A DNA stretch of 64,000 nt from JAGQIB01 sp041393395 (GTDB lineage Bacteria > ARS69), in assembly GCA_041393395.1 (NCBI GenBank), contig JAWKKG010000002.1, positions 434,001-498,000 on the forward strand, written 5' to 3'. Under the pieces are notes generated by a model. It was given only the letters and a program-made list of their open reading frames with translations, searched no databases and was not told the origin of the DNA. The translations under genes and the position numbers were made by a program. Below, piece after piece: positions 50,087 to 59,653 of this stretch (position 1 is its first letter; the number at the start of each line of letters is the position of its first letter).

Positions 50087-53000
50087 ATGGATCGCGCGAC
50101 CCGCGAATCGCTCCGAGCCGACGTCGTCGGCTATCGGAACACGCTGCTCACGCTTCTCGCAGGCGTCGCGCTCGCGTCGCCCGCCGCGGCGCAATGGGTG
50201 CCGCAAAGCCCGGTGCCGACGTATCTCGACGTGCGTGGGGTCGGCGCTCCGACCGCGAATCGCGTCTTCCTCTGCACGTCGGACAACTCGTTCGACGACG
50301 GAGGTTCGCTGTGGGAGTCGCCCGACGGTGGCGCCACCTGGATTCAGCGCGACGTGCCCTTCAGTCTCTCCGCGCCGCTGAACTCGATGTTCTTCCTGGA
50401 TGACCTGCACGGCTGGACCGTGGGCAACGCGAACTATCGCACGACGGACGGCGGCGACACCTGGACGGAGTTGCCGGTGCTCGGCTCGGCGTACTTCGTG
50501 GAGTTCTACACCCCGACGTTCGGCGTCACGGGCGGCAACTTCAGTCGCTACTTCACGACGGATGCCGGGGACACGTGGAATCCCTCGCCGAACGGCGAGT
50601 TCCGGTTCGACTTCGCCGACGCTTCTCTCGGGCTCGGCGTGTCCGCGACCGGCCTCTCGCGTACGACGGACGGAGGGACCACGATCACGCCCGTCCTCGC
50701 GGGCGACGCGGACGCGGTCGCTTTCCTCTCGGCGAGTGTCGCGCTCGCCATCGTCGACGGGACGTTCCAGCGCTCCACCGACGGCGGCGCGACCTGGACC
50801 GCGGGCGCCGGCGCGGACGGACGCAGCGAGCTGCTCGCGGTGACCCCCAGCATCGTTCTCGCCTGGGGTCGCGCGGGCACGTTCCCGAACTACGACGACC
50901 GGATCCTCCGCTCCGACGACGGTGGTCAGACCTGGACCGACCTCGGTGAGCCGATGCCGCAAGGTGTCTGGGCGCTCGTGTCGCCCGATGCGAGCACGGT
51001 GGTCGGGGCGGACAACGCGGGCGGGATGCACTACTCCGGCGACGCCGGCCAGACCTGGCAGTCGACGTTCGTCTCGCCCGGTCCGTTCCCCGGCTTCCTG
51101 AGCAGTGCCGTGCCCGCGTTCGCCGACGCGTCGCACGGGTACTTCGGCTACGGCGCCGGCTTCGCGATCCGCACCACGGACGGCGGCGCGACGTGGTCTC
51201 AGATCTCGAGCGGGACGGGCTCCACGATCAACGACATGGACGCGTTCCCGAACGGCGACCTGATCGCGGTCGGGGAGAACGGGACCGTGATGACGAGCGC
51301 GCAGGGCCTCGGTCCCTGGATCCTGGCGCCGCGCTTCACCACCTCGCATCTCACGGCCGTGCAGGTGCTGGGGCCGGCGGACGTGATGCTCGTCGAGACG
51401 GACGGGCGCGTGCACCACAGCTCGGACGCCGGCGCGACCTGGACCGCGGCCGCGAGCGTACCGACGTCGTTCGAGGCCGCCGACCTCCACTTCGAGGATC
51501 CGCTCGACGGCTGGGTGGTCGGATTCGGGTTCGGCCCGGGCGCGCTCTACCACACGACGGACGGCGGCGGCACCTGGACTCCCGAGACCGGCTTCGCGGG
51601 CGCCTACACCGCACTCGACTTCGAGGGAGACAACGGCTGGGCCGCGAACGTCGGCGGCTTGGTGTACCGCTCCACGGATGCGGGCGCGAGCTGGTCGAGC
51701 GTCCTGCTGCCGGGCAACTTCATCTCCCTCGAGGATCTCGATTTCTGGGACGTGAGCACCGGGTACGCGGTCGGTCGCTTCGGCTGGGCCGTCCGCTCCG
51801 ACGACGCGGGCGCGACGTGGCAGATCCTGCCGACTCCGAACGATACGGACATGTTCACCGACATCTACCTGCTCGGACCGAACGAGCTCTGGCTGTCCAC
51901 CGCGGACGATCGCGCGTACTACAGCGCGAACGGTGGCCAGGGCTGGGCCGTGCTCGACGTCAACTCGGGAGGCTTCGGATCGTTCTCCTCGATCGTGGCG
52001 AACGCGGCCGGCGACGCCTGGACCGGCGGCTTCCTCGGATTCCTGGAGTACTTCCAGGGACCGCCGCCGGCGCCGCTGAACCGGCCGCCCGACGCTTCGT
52101 TCGATTTCGTCACGACCGGCATGACCGTCGATCTCACGGACACGAGTTCGGATCCCGACGGCGTGGTCGTGAGCTGGCTGTGGGACTTCGGCGACGGCGC
52201 GACGTCGACCGAGCAGAATCCCACGCACACGTTCGCCGACCCGAACACCTACATCGTCCGTCTTACCGTGACCGACGACGACGGGGACACCGGCTCGACC
52301 GTTCGCTTCATCGTGGCGCAACCCGGACCGGGCGGAACGTTCGGCGACTTCACGGAGGTCACGCCGCTCGACCCGCTCTTCGTGACGCCGCAGGACGAGG
52401 ACTTCTGGGTGTCCACCACGGCGCCCGCCGACTACGACGGGGACGGCGACCTCGACGTGGCGGTGCTCGGGTTCTACGTCTGGTACAACGTCGATTTCGA
52501 GTTCCGTCTGGTGTTGTTCCGCAACGACGGCCCGGCCGGCGCGGACGAGTGGGAGTTCTCCTACGTGGACGTGCCGCTCGGCTCGCTGAGCGTCGGGCTG
52601 TCGGATCTCGCCTGGGGTGACGTCGATGCGGATGGCGACCAGGATCTCGTCGTGGGCTCCGACGGCCAGACGGTGATCTATCGCAACGACGCGGGCACGC
52701 TCGTGCTCACGGACACCGTGCTCCCCGGCTACCTCGAGGACAACGATCAAGCGGACTTCGATCTCAACTCCATCTCGCTCGCCGACTACGACAACGACGG
52801 CGATCAGGATCTCCTGCTCCCGTCGGTGTGGGACGACACGCTGTTCGAGTACCGCACGGAACTCCTGCGCAACGACGGGCCGAACGGCACCGGCGGCTGG
52901 ATCTTCACCGCCGTGAACGCCGGACTCGCGTCGACCCGTCACGCCCAGAGCGAGTGGGCGGATTTCGATCACGACGAGGACCTCGATCTCCTGCTGGTCC

Positions 53001-54205
53001 ACGTGGCACCGCTGACGGACGAGAGCTTCGTGCGTCGCTACCGGAACGACGGCAACGGCGTGTTCGTGGGCGAGGACGTTCTCGGGGATGTCACCATCGA
53101 GCACGGCGAGGCTCACTGGGGCGACTACGATGCGGACGGCGACCACGATATTCTGGTCGCCGGCCACATCCGCGAGAACGGATCTTTCACGCAGGTACTC
53201 CGCGTGTACCGGAACGACGCGGGCGTGTTCGTGCCGGTCGACGTCATCACGAGTCCGGCCAGTGAGGGGTGGATCGACCTCACGGCCGCGACCTGGGCGG
53301 ACTACGACTCCGACGGCGACGTGGACATCCTGCTCACCGGTTCCTACAACTCGGGCTCGCAGATCGACGGGCGGGCACGAATCTACGCGAACGACGGATC
53401 CGGCAACTACTCGATCTCCGGCACCGATCTTCCGGCGCCGAGGGCGAGCGGCTCGCGCGGCGGGACGTTCTCGTGGCTCGACATCGACGGCGAGGGCGAC
53501 CTCGACTACTTCATCGCGGGCGAGTACTTCGTGCCGGGGGGCAACGGTCTGATCGAGGCGCAGATGCACGTCTATCGCAACGACGTCCCGGCGGCGAATG
53601 CCGCGCCGACCGCACCGGGCAACCTCAACGCGATCGTGCTCGACTCCGGCGCGGGGACAGTTCGCCTCAAGTGGCAGGCGGCGACCGATGATCACACGCC
53701 GGCCGCCGCGCTCACGTACGACCTCGAGCTGTACCGGAACGGCGGACCCGTGGCGGCGCCGCATCCGTTGCCGGAGCCCGGCAACGTGAGTGCCGCACTC
53801 ACGTGGGAGCTGAGCGGTCTCGCCGCCGGCGAGTACACGTGGGTGCTGCGCGCCGTGGACAGCGCGTATCACGCCGGTCCGGCGGCCCAGGGCACGTTCG
53901 CGCTCGGGGCCGTGGACGTCAGCCCGAATCCGGCGCGTCCGAGGGATTTCGCGCTCGACCAGAACTTCCCGAACCCGTTCCACCCGAAGACGACGTTCCG
54001 CTTCGCGCTCCCGCAGGCGGCGGACGTGGAGCTCGCCGTGTACGATCTCGGAGGGCGCCTGGTCACCCGGGTGCTCCGTGAACGACGCGAGGCGGGGCTC
54101 TACGAGGTCCCGTGGACGGCCGAGGGGATCGCGAGCGGGACGTACTTCGTGCGGATGAAGGCGGGGTCATTCGAGCAGACCCGGAGAGTCGTGATCCTGC
54201 GGTAG
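50087..54205 (+). CDS. Giant secreted YCF48-like / PKD / VCBS-repeat protein with T9SS-type tail
   Basis: 1,372 residues from ATG 50087 (AAGGAAGG upstream), signal peptide 'LLTLLAGVALASPAAAQW'. About residues 35-660 are YCF48/BNR-like blades ('DGGATWIQRD', 'TTDGGDTWTEL', 'HSSDAGATWTAAASVP', 'TTDGGGTWTPETGF'). A PKD domain follows ('ASFDFVTTGMTVDLTDTSSDPDG', 'VVSWLWDFGDGATSTEQNP'). Then come FG-GAP/VCBS repeats with calcium-type loops ('ADYDGDGDLDVAVLG', 'GDVDADGDQDLVVGSD', 'ADYDSDGDVDILLTG'), an FN3-like segment, and a tail close to the classic T9SS type A signal ('LDQNFPNPFHPKTTFRFALP', 'RLVTRVLRERREAGLYEV', 'TRRVVILR'). Secreted surface protein of unknown ligand. Confidence 0.9.
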   Translation: MDRATRESLRADVVGYRNTLLTLLAGVALASPAAAQWVPQSPVPTYLDVRGVGAPTANRVFLCTSDNSFDDGGSLWESPDGGATWIQRDVPFSLSAPLNSMFFLDDLHGWTVGNANYRTTDGGDTWTELPVLGSAYFVEFYTPTFGVTGGNFSRYFTTDAGDTWNPSPNGEFRFDFADASLGLGVSATGLSRTTDGGTTITPVLAGDADAVAFLSASVALAIVDGTFQRSTDGGATWTAGAGADGRSELLAVTPSIVLAWGRAGTFPNYDDRILRSDDGGQTWTDLGEPMPQGVWALVSPDASTVVGADNAGGMHYSGDAGQTWQSTFVSPGPFPGFLSSAVPAFADASHGYFGYGAGFAIRTTDGGATWSQISSGTGSTINDMDAFPNGDLIAVGENGTVMTSAQGLGPWILAPRFTTSHLTAVQVLGPADVMLVETDGRVHHSSDAGATWTAAASVPTSFEAADLHFEDPLDGWVVGFGFGPGALYHTTDGGGTWTPETGFAGAYTALDFEGDNGWAANVGGLVYRSTDAGASWSSVLLPGNFISLEDLDFWDVSTGYAVGRFGWAVRSDDAGATWQILPTPNDTDMFTDIYLLGPNELWLSTADDRAYYSANGGQGWAVLDVNSGGFGSFSSIVANAAGDAWTGGFLGFLEYFQGPPPAPLNRPPDASFDFVTTGMTVDLTDTSSDPDGVVVSWLWDFGDGATSTEQNPTHTFADPNTYIVRLTVTDDDGDTGSTVRFIVAQPGPGGTFGDFTEVTPLDPLFVTPQDEDFWVSTTAPADYDGDGDLDVAVLGFYVWYNVDFEFRLVLFRNDGPAGADEWEFSYVDVPLGSLSVGLSDLAWGDVDADGDQDLVVGSDGQTVIYRNDAGTLVLTDTVLPGYLEDNDQADFDLNSISLADYDNDGDQDLLLPSVWDDTLFEYRTELLRNDGPNGTGGWIFTAVNAGLASTRHAQSEWADFDHDEDLDLLLVHVAPLTDESFVRRYRNDGNGVFVGEDVLGDVTIEHGEAHWGDYDADGDHDILVAGHIRENGSFTQVLRVYRNDAGVFVPVDVITSPASEGWIDLTAATWADYDSDGDVDILLTGSYNSGSQIDGRARIYANDGSGNYSISGTDLPAPRASGSRGGTFSWLDIDGEGDLDYFIAGEYFVPGGNGLIEAQMHVYRNDVPAANAAPTAPGNLNAIVLDSGAGTVRLKWQAATDDHTPAAALTYDLELYRNGGPVAAPHPLPEPGNVSAALTWELSGLAAGEYTWVLRAVDSAYHAGPAAQGTFALGAVDVSPNPARPRDFALDQNFPNPFHPKTTFRFALPQAADVELAVYDLGGRLVTRVLRERREAGLYEVPWTAEGIASGTYFVRMKAGSFEQTRRVVILR

Positions 54206-54228
54206 GCGGGTCCCAGCGGCTCCTTCGA

Positions 54229-54286
54229 GCCCGGGCCGTGCCTGCTCCGAAGCCGGAGCCGGCCGGCCCGGGTTCGCGTATTTTTG
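54229..54286 (+). terminator. Intrinsic terminator after the giant secreted protein
   Basis: CCCGGGCCG pairs with CGGCCCGGG, enclosing a second stem GCTCCG / CGGAGC, and is followed by TTCGCGTATTTTTG. It lies 24 bp after the stop at 54205. Confidence 0.75.
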
Positions 54287-54349
54287 TCGACGTTGACCGC
54301 TTCCGTGGAAGGCAGGCAACACCCGTCACCACCCCGAGGGAGGGAGCCC

Positions 54350-55252
54350 ATGAAAGCGATGCGACTCGCCGCCTGGACGGCCGTTCTGGGCCTGGCCGTG
54401 GCCCAGACCAGCGAAGCCACGATCCTCATCTTCGGTCAGGATCGCCGTGTGCAGGCGTCGACGTTCGTGGCCGACGGCGTCGATTTCGACGACGACCAGG
54501 CGACCGAGGTCGCCCCGGATACCGGTCCCTTCGACGTTCAGCTCGACAAGGCCTCCCTGATCCCGACCGGCGCGGCCACCGTGATGGCCAACCAGGATTC
54601 CGAGATCCTCGGCGACACGATTCGTGCGTCCGGCCGCGTCGAGGCGTTCTCGGAGGCGAACGGGGAGAACACGGTGGCGTACGCGTTTGGTGGCTCCAAC
54701 ATCGCGCTCCGCTTTTCCATCGAACACGACACCGCCTACACGCTCCAGGGCTCCGTGACGGGCGCTCTCAACGCCACCGCCACGGTCGCGCTGTCGCGCC
54801 CGTTCCAGACCGTGGCCTTCTTCAACGGCCAGAACGGCTACCTCGAGATCGACCAGCAGGGTGTCCTGGAGGCCGGGACGTACGATCTGAACGTCACGTG
54901 CGGCGCGAGCGCGAACACGGGTCCGGGCGAGTCGCTCGCTCAGGCCGAGGTGGACTACGATGTGCTCCTCGTGTTCGCTCAGAGCACGGACGCCCCCGTC
55001 GTGGCGTCGACTCGCTTCGCCGCGTCGCCGAATCCGTTCCGGGCCAGCACCCGCCTCACGTTGCCCGGCGATCTCGACGAGGTGCGCGTCTTCGATGCGG
55101 CGGGGCGGCTCGTCCGCACGCTGTCCGGGGAAGGCGAGGTCGTGTTCGACGGGAGAGACTCCGCGGGCCGGCCGCTCGCGAGCGGCGTCTACTGGGCGCA
55201 GCCCCGTGGCGAAGGCGCGCCGGAGCCGCTCCGCCTCGTGCATCTCCGCTGA
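54350..55252 (+). CDS. Secreted protein with C-terminal FlgD-like module
   Basis: 300 residues from ATG 54350 with GAGGGAGGGAG upstream. Signal peptide 'RLAAWTAVLGLAVAQTSEA'. The N-terminal ~200 residues form a beta-rich domain of no recognised family ('ATVMANQDSEILGDTIRASGRVEAF', 'IEHDTAYTLQGSVTGALNATATVAL'). The last ~80 are the FlgD-like module ('AASPNPFRASTRLTL', 'VRVFDAAGRLVRTLSG', 'DGRDSAGRPLASGVYWAQ', 'LRLVHLR'). Its tail spacing is the same as in the six other proteins in the window. Convergent with the sulfatase gene, 21 bp apart. Confidence 0.82.
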   Translation: MKAMRLAAWTAVLGLAVAQTSEATILIFGQDRRVQASTFVADGVDFDDDQATEVAPDTGPFDVQLDKASLIPTGAATVMANQDSEILGDTIRASGRVEAFSEANGENTVAYAFGGSNIALRFSIEHDTAYTLQGSVTGALNATATVALSRPFQTVAFFNGQNGYLEIDQQGVLEAGTYDLNVTCGASANTGPGESLAQAEVDYDVLLVFAQSTDAPVVASTRFAASPNPFRASTRLTLPGDLDEVRVFDAAGRLVRTLSGEGEVVFDGRDSAGRPLASGVYWAQPRGEGAPEPLRLVHLR

Positions 55253-55273
55253 GGTCCGGAGCGCGGCTCGCGC

Positions 55274-56626
55274 TCAGTCGGCGTATCCGAGAGTCTCGAG
55301 TTCGCGACGAGTCTCCGGCGAGAGCGCGTGCGCTGCGGGGTCCGATGCCGTCTCGGAGAAAAAGCGATCCGTTCGGAGCTCCTCTGCGCTCCGGAGGAGC
55401 TCGCGGAGCTTCTCGGGGTACTCGCGGGCGAGGTCGTGGCGTTCTCCCGGATCCGTGGTGTAGCGAAATAGCTCGGGCTCGCCCCGATCGCGCGGAACGA
55501 TGATCTTCCATGTCCGGTCCCGGTAGGCGCGGAGCCGCAGGGTGGAAGCCGCCAGCCCGGTCCGGGACGAACATTCCGCCATCGTGTCGTGCAGCGGAAC
55601 TCCCTGCACCCGTCTCGTGGAGAGCCCGGTGATGGCGGCAACCGTGGAGTAGACGTCGACGAGGCTGACGGGGGCGTCGACGACTCGCCCGCCTTCGAAG
55701 CTGCCTGGATAGCGCACGATCAGCGGAACGTGCAGCAACTCGTCGTAAAGCACGTTCGCGTGCCCCCACGAGCCGTGGTCGAGAAACTCCTCCCCGTGGT
55801 CCGAGGCCACGAAGACCAGCGTGTAGTCGGTGAGGTCGAGATCGTCGAGCGCGCGCAGCAGCTCGCCGATCTCCGCGTCGAGAGTTCGGATCTCGCCGTC
55901 GTAGCGTCGGAGCATTTCCCGGCGCTCGTCCTGGGTCATCGTGCGTGGCTTCGTGGGACGTCGGCTCGGGGCGGGGGGCCGCTCCGCGTATCGTTCCGCG
56001 GAGAAGCGTCCGGTCACGCCCGGGTGCCGCAGGTACTTCTCGTGCGGATCGTAGGCGTGCACGAACAGGAAGAACGGATCGCCGGTCCACTCTTCCTCGA
56101 GCCAGTGCCGCGCGCGGGCGACCGTGGCCGGCCCGGCCCACTGCTCGAGCGGAGATTCCGGCCTCTCGTCGCCCGCGAACTCGCGTCCGTGGCGCTCCTG
56201 GACTCGAAAGCCGCGAGCGAATCCGTACTCACGATCCACGAACGTCGCACTGACGAACGCCGCGGTGTCGTACCCGATCTCGCGGAGGGCCACCGCGAGA
56301 TTCGGCTGCTTCGGCGAGAGACGGTCCCGTCGCGTGACCGCGCCGTGGCTCGTGGGATACCGGCCGCTCAGGAGCGAGGCGTGGGATGGCAGGGTCCACG
56401 AGCACGTGCTCCAGGCCGCCGCGAAGAGAACCCCCTCCCGGGCCAGGCGATCGAGGGTCGGTGACGTCGGCTCGACGTGACCCCACGCGGAAAGGTGATC
56501 CGCGCGCAGAGTGTCGAGCGAGATGAGCACCACGTTCGGTCGCGAGAAGTCCTCCGCCCGGGAGATCGACGGGGTCGCCAGGGCCCCGAGGGCCAGCAGA
56601 CAGCGAAGTGTGCGAGGCGCGGACAT
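55274..56626 (-). CDS. Sulfatase-fold hydrolase with Thr in the nucleophile position
   Basis: 450 residues from ATG 56626 (GGAG upstream), signal peptide ending 'SISRAED'. The alkaline-phosphatase-superfamily fold is evident: 'RPNVVLISLDTLRADHLS' (first metal site), 'SWTLPSHASLLSGRYP', 'FLFVHAYDPHEKYL', 'LVFVASDHGEEFLDHGSWGH' (second metal site). Where formylglycine sulfatases have Cys/Ser-x-Pro-x-Arg, this protein has Thr78-Leu-Pro-Ser-His. It should therefore use an unmodified Thr, as in the LtaS/EptA-type phosphotransferase lineage, rather than be a classical sulfatase. Substrate unknown; exported. Confidence 0.9.
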   Translation of the reverse strand: MSAPRTLRCLLALGALATPSISRAEDFSRPNVVLISLDTLRADHLSAWGHVEPTSPTLDRLAREGVLFAAAWSTCSWTLPSHASLLSGRYPTSHGAVTRRDRLSPKQPNLAVALREIGYDTAAFVSATFVDREYGFARGFRVQERHGREFAGDERPESPLEQWAGPATVARARHWLEEEWTGDPFFLFVHAYDPHEKYLRHPGVTGRFSAERYAERPPAPSRRPTKPRTMTQDERREMLRRYDGEIRTLDAEIGELLRALDDLDLTDYTLVFVASDHGEEFLDHGSWGHANVLYDELLHVPLIVRYPGSFEGGRVVDAPVSLVDVYSTVAAITGLSTRRVQGVPLHDTMAECSSRTGLAASTLRLRAYRDRTWKIIVPRDRGEPELFRYTTDPGERHDLAREYPEKLRELLRSAEELRTDRFFSETASDPAAHALSPETRRELETLGYAD

Positions 56627-56803
56627 CCGATCTTCTCCGGCGGGGGGGGGCGGCGGAAGGCGACGGAGGCGTCGACGGCGCTTGGACCGAGATCCCAGGA
56701 TAGCACGCTCCGGCCGTGTCTCCGGCGTCGGTGGTTTTCCCTACCGGATCGGTGCGGTGGCCGATAGTCTGAACCAGGAAACCGCGCCCCGGAGATATCG
56801 TGA

Positions 56804-57925
56804 ATGAAGTACATCGGTGAAACGTCGTTCGGTCACGGCGAGGTGCCCGCTCTCGGCGTGCTGCTCGCGAATCTGGGAACTCCCGATGCGCCCACGCCGG
56901 GCGCGTTGCGCCGCTACCTGAAGGAGTTCCTCTGGGATCCGCGAGTCGTGGAGCTGCCGCGCTGGCAGTGGTGGCTGATCCTGAACGGCATCATCCTCAA
57001 CACGCGACCCGCGAAATCGGCGAAACTGTACGAGCGCGTGTGGACGCCCGAGGGATCCCCGCTGCTGTTCATCACGCGACGTCAGGCCGCCGCTCTCGAG
57101 TCGAGACTGCGGGAGACGATCGGGGAGCCGGTCCACGTTTCGGTGGGGATGCGTTACGGGAATCCCTCGATCGAGGCCGGACTCGAGGAGCTCCGCGCGA
57201 AGAAGTGCCGACGCATTCTCGTGCTCCCGGCGTATCCGCAGTACTCCGCCGTGACCACGGGATCCACGTTCGACGCGGTGGCCGACGTGCTGCGCCGCTG
57301 GCGCTGGGTACCCGGTCTGCGCCTCGTGCAGCACTACCATGATCACCCCGGATACGTGCGCGCGCTCGCGAACAGCATTCGCCGCACCTGGCAGGACGGC
57401 GGTCCGCCGGAGAAGTTGCTGTTCTCGTTCCACGGAATGCCGGTCCGCTACCTGCACGGCGGCGACCCGTACCACTGCGAGTGTCGCAAGACCGCGCGTC
57501 TCGTGGCGGAGGAGCTCGAGCTCCCGGATGATCGCTGGTTCGTTTCCTTCCAGTCCCTGTTCGGCAGGGAGGAGTGGCTTCGTCCCTACACCGACGAGAC
57601 GCTGGAAGGATGGGGCAAGAACGGACTCGGCAGCGTCGACGTCCTCTGCCCCGGATTCTCGGCCGACTGTCTGGAGACGATCGACGAGATCGGGCGCGAG
57701 AACCGTCACGTGTTCGCGGAGGCCGGGGGCGGGAGGTACCGTTTCATCCCGTGTCTGAACGACGATGCGGAGCACGTGGACGCTCTGGCCGACGTCGCGG
57801 CGCGCGAGCTCGCGGGCTGGACCACGCCGAAGAACGAGTGGGACGGCGCCGCGGCCGAGCGCGCCGCCGAGGCGACGCGCACGCGGGCGCGAGCGTTCGA
57901 GGGCACGCAGTCCCCTCGCCGCTGA
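56804..57925 (+). CDS. hemH: Ferrochelatase
   Basis: 373 residues. It inserts ferrous iron into protoporphyrin IX (or coproporphyrin III), the last or next-to-last step of haem synthesis. Family landmarks: 'GVLLANLGTPDAPTPGALRRYLKEFLWDPRVVELPR', 'GSPLLFITRRQAAAL', 'VSVGMRYGNPSIEAGLEEL', 'LPAYPQYSAVTTGS', the catalytic His210 in 'LLFSFHGMPVRYLHGGDPY', and 'FQSLFGREEWLRPYTDETL' and 'CPGFSADCLETIDEI'. The C-terminus has no [2Fe-2S] cysteine motif. No other haem genes are adjacent. The ATG at 56804 has GGAG 11 bases upstream, a rather long spacing. Confidence 0.97.
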   Translation: MKYIGETSFGHGEVPALGVLLANLGTPDAPTPGALRRYLKEFLWDPRVVELPRWQWWLILNGIILNTRPAKSAKLYERVWTPEGSPLLFITRRQAAALESRLRETIGEPVHVSVGMRYGNPSIEAGLEELRAKKCRRILVLPAYPQYSAVTTGSTFDAVADVLRRWRWVPGLRLVQHYHDHPGYVRALANSIRRTWQDGGPPEKLLFSFHGMPVRYLHGGDPYHCECRKTARLVAEELELPDDRWFVSFQSLFGREEWLRPYTDETLEGWGKNGLGSVDVLCPGFSADCLETIDEIGRENRHVFAEAGGGRYRFIPCLNDDAEHVDALADVAARELAGWTTPKNEWDGAAAERAAEATRTRARAFEGTQSPRR

Positions 57926-57934
57926 GGAGCCGAG

Positions 57935-58387
57935 ATGTACGCCGTCCTGTGGCTGTCCCTCACGCTCGCGGCGGGCGTCGACTCCACGGCGTCGCTCGGC
58001 GATTCGACCGCCGCGCCGGAACCCGATCCGTGGACGGGCGGTTCCCTGCGCGTCTCGCCGCTGACGTTCGTGGATCGCGCGTCCGCTCCCGGATCGTTGC
58101 GCTTCACGCTCTACGCCTCGCCCCCGACCCGCCCGTCGCTCGACGTCGCCGGTCCCGCCTACGAGAAGATCGAGGTGTCGAGACTCCGCACGACGCTCCG
58201 TGGCGCGAGCGCCGGCCTGACGTCGGCCGCGTTTCTGGGCGCCGTGAGCACGACCTACGGACTGTGGGACGATCGGACGAACTGGTGGCTCGCCGGGGGC
58301 GCCGCGGCGCTGGGTGCCCTCTGGGGCGGAACTCGCGGGTACGAGAATCCGGGCTTCCGCACGGAGATCCGTTGGGAAGAGGAATGA
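57935..58387 (+). CDS. Small exported hypothetical protein
   Basis: 150 residues from ATG 57935 with GAGGAG upstream, 9 bp after ferrochelatase. N-terminal signal-like stretch 'AVLWLSLTLAAGV', a Pro/Ala-rich linker, a beta-rich central part ('GGSLRVSPLTFVDRAS') and a hydrophobic C-terminal third ('GASAGLTSAAFLGAVSTTYG', 'LAGGAAALGALWGG'). Likely co-transcribed with hemH. No family recognised. Confidence 0.65.
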   Translation: MYAVLWLSLTLAAGVDSTASLGDSTAAPEPDPWTGGSLRVSPLTFVDRASAPGSLRFTLYASPPTRPSLDVAGPAYEKIEVSRLRTTLRGASAGLTSAAFLGAVSTTYGLWDDRTNWWLAGGAAALGALWGGTRGYENPGFRTEIRWEEE

Positions 58388-58405
58388 GTGCGCGAGCCGT
58401 TCCGG

Positions 58406-59653
58406 CTACGACTGCGGCGCCGCCAGGTCGAGATCGTGCCAGCACTCCTCCGGAAGCTCGCCCTCCGTCACGCGTCTCATCCGGTAGAACGTTCCTCGGG
58501 TTCGAGCCGTCTCGTCCAGGTCGGGATTGAAGAACTCCCACACGATGTCGCCGCGCGGGGTGATCTCGAACGCGCGCCCCCGCTCGGACTCGGAGACGAA
58601 CACGTTGCCGTTCGGAAGCGGCTGGACGCTGCCCATCGTCCGAGAGAAGAAGTCGCCCGCGCGCTCACTCCCGTATTCCCACACGATCTCGCGCGAATCG
58701 GGATCCACTTCCACGATTCGCGACCATCCCCGGTGTGCGCCGTTGTCGAACACGAGCACGGTGCCGCGCGACGTCAGCGCGGGCTGATGCGGCCAGTCCA
58801 GCTCACCGGGTCCGAACGTCCACTCGATCGTCTCGCTCTCGGGGTCGAGTACGGCCACGAGGTCGAGATTCCGGGCCGCGAACAGGATCCGACCCGCGCG
58901 GAACGGACCGGGATGTCCCGCGGGGACGAACGCGAGCGTGTTGACGTGAGTCGGATCGAGGAACTTCACGTTCTCGTTCCTCGGATCCGTGTCCTCGATG
59001 CGGGCGGCGATCTCGTCGAGATCGAAGCGGTCGGACAGGAGGTCGGTGAGGGCGATCTCACGCACGATCTCACCGCCGGCGTCGAGCTCCACGATCCAGT
59101 CCTTGGCGAGGCTCGTCCATTCGGAGCCGACGTGGATCAGGCTGCGGCGAACGTCGAGCACCCACAGATGGCCGCTCGCATCGACGTCGCCGTCGTGGTG
59201 CGCGAGCATCGGTCGCCGCCACCGCACCCCGGAGTTCCAGTCGAGTCGGATCAACTCGTCCGGGTCCTGGTGGAACACGAGGAGGTCCCCGTCGGGCAGC
59301 AGCTCGAGGTGCCCCCACTCGCCCGCGGGGGAATCGAGATTCCACTCGTGGACAGTGTGCCCCTGGGCGTCCATGAGCACCGCCGAAGTCTTCGCGAGCG
59401 AGTTCCACAGGTTCACCCCGGGCTGGACCCGGGCGGGGTCGTGTCGTACCACGCCCCGCTTCTGCAGATCATCCTCGCGAACGTCGCTGCTGGAGACGTA
59501 GCCGAGGGCGTCGAGGCGAGCGCGTTTCGCCGCGCTCGGTCGCGTCGGAGTCGCGGGTCTCGGCTCGTTCTCGTTCCGACACCCGGCGGCGAGCAGCCCG
59601 ATCGTCACGACGACGAACGTCAGCGAGCGACTCGCGGTCCGCAGCGTGCGCAT
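58406..59653 (-). CDS. Arylsulfotransferase (ASST)-like lipoprotein
   Basis: 415 residues. Signal peptide with lipobox 'LLAAGC' (Cys25). The body is a propeller-like sequence typical of PF14269/PF05935 ASST relatives: 'GVNLWNSLAKTSAVLMDAQGHTVHEW', 'WGHLELLPDGDLLVF', 'HHDGDVDASGHLWVLD', 'WPHQPALTSRGTVLVFDNGAHRGWSRI', 'SRTMGSVQPLPNGNVFVSESERGRAFEI'. The His-rich positions (HHD, WPHQP) are those the family uses. Activity on sulphated donors is plausible but not shown. It begins within the stop of the TonB receptor gene (TGATG), so the two are co-translated. Confidence 0.85.
   Translation of the reverse strand: MRTLRTASRSLTFVVVTIGLLAAGCRNENEPRPATPTRPSAAKRARLDALGYVSSSDVREDDLQKRGVVRHDPARVQPGVNLWNSLAKTSAVLMDAQGHTVHEWNLDSPAGEWGHLELLPDGDLLVFHQDPDELIRLDWNSGVRWRRPMLAHHDGDVDASGHLWVLDVRRSLIHVGSEWTSLAKDWIVELDAGGEIVREIALTDLLSDRFDLDEIAARIEDTDPRNENVKFLDPTHVNTLAFVPAGHPGPFRAGRILFAARNLDLVAVLDPESETIEWTFGPGELDWPHQPALTSRGTVLVFDNGAHRGWSRIVEVDPDSREIVWEYGSERAGDFFSRTMGSVQPLPNGNVFVSESERGRAFEITPRGDIVWEFFNPDLDETARTRGTFYRMRRVTEGELPEECWHDLDLAAPQS

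Noticed and set aside
49568..53983. Antisense frame of about 1,470 codons over the giant secreted protein
   Set aside because: The plus-strand gene has a signal peptide, repeats and tail; the antisense translation is Arg/Val/Glu-rich noise created by high GC third positions.
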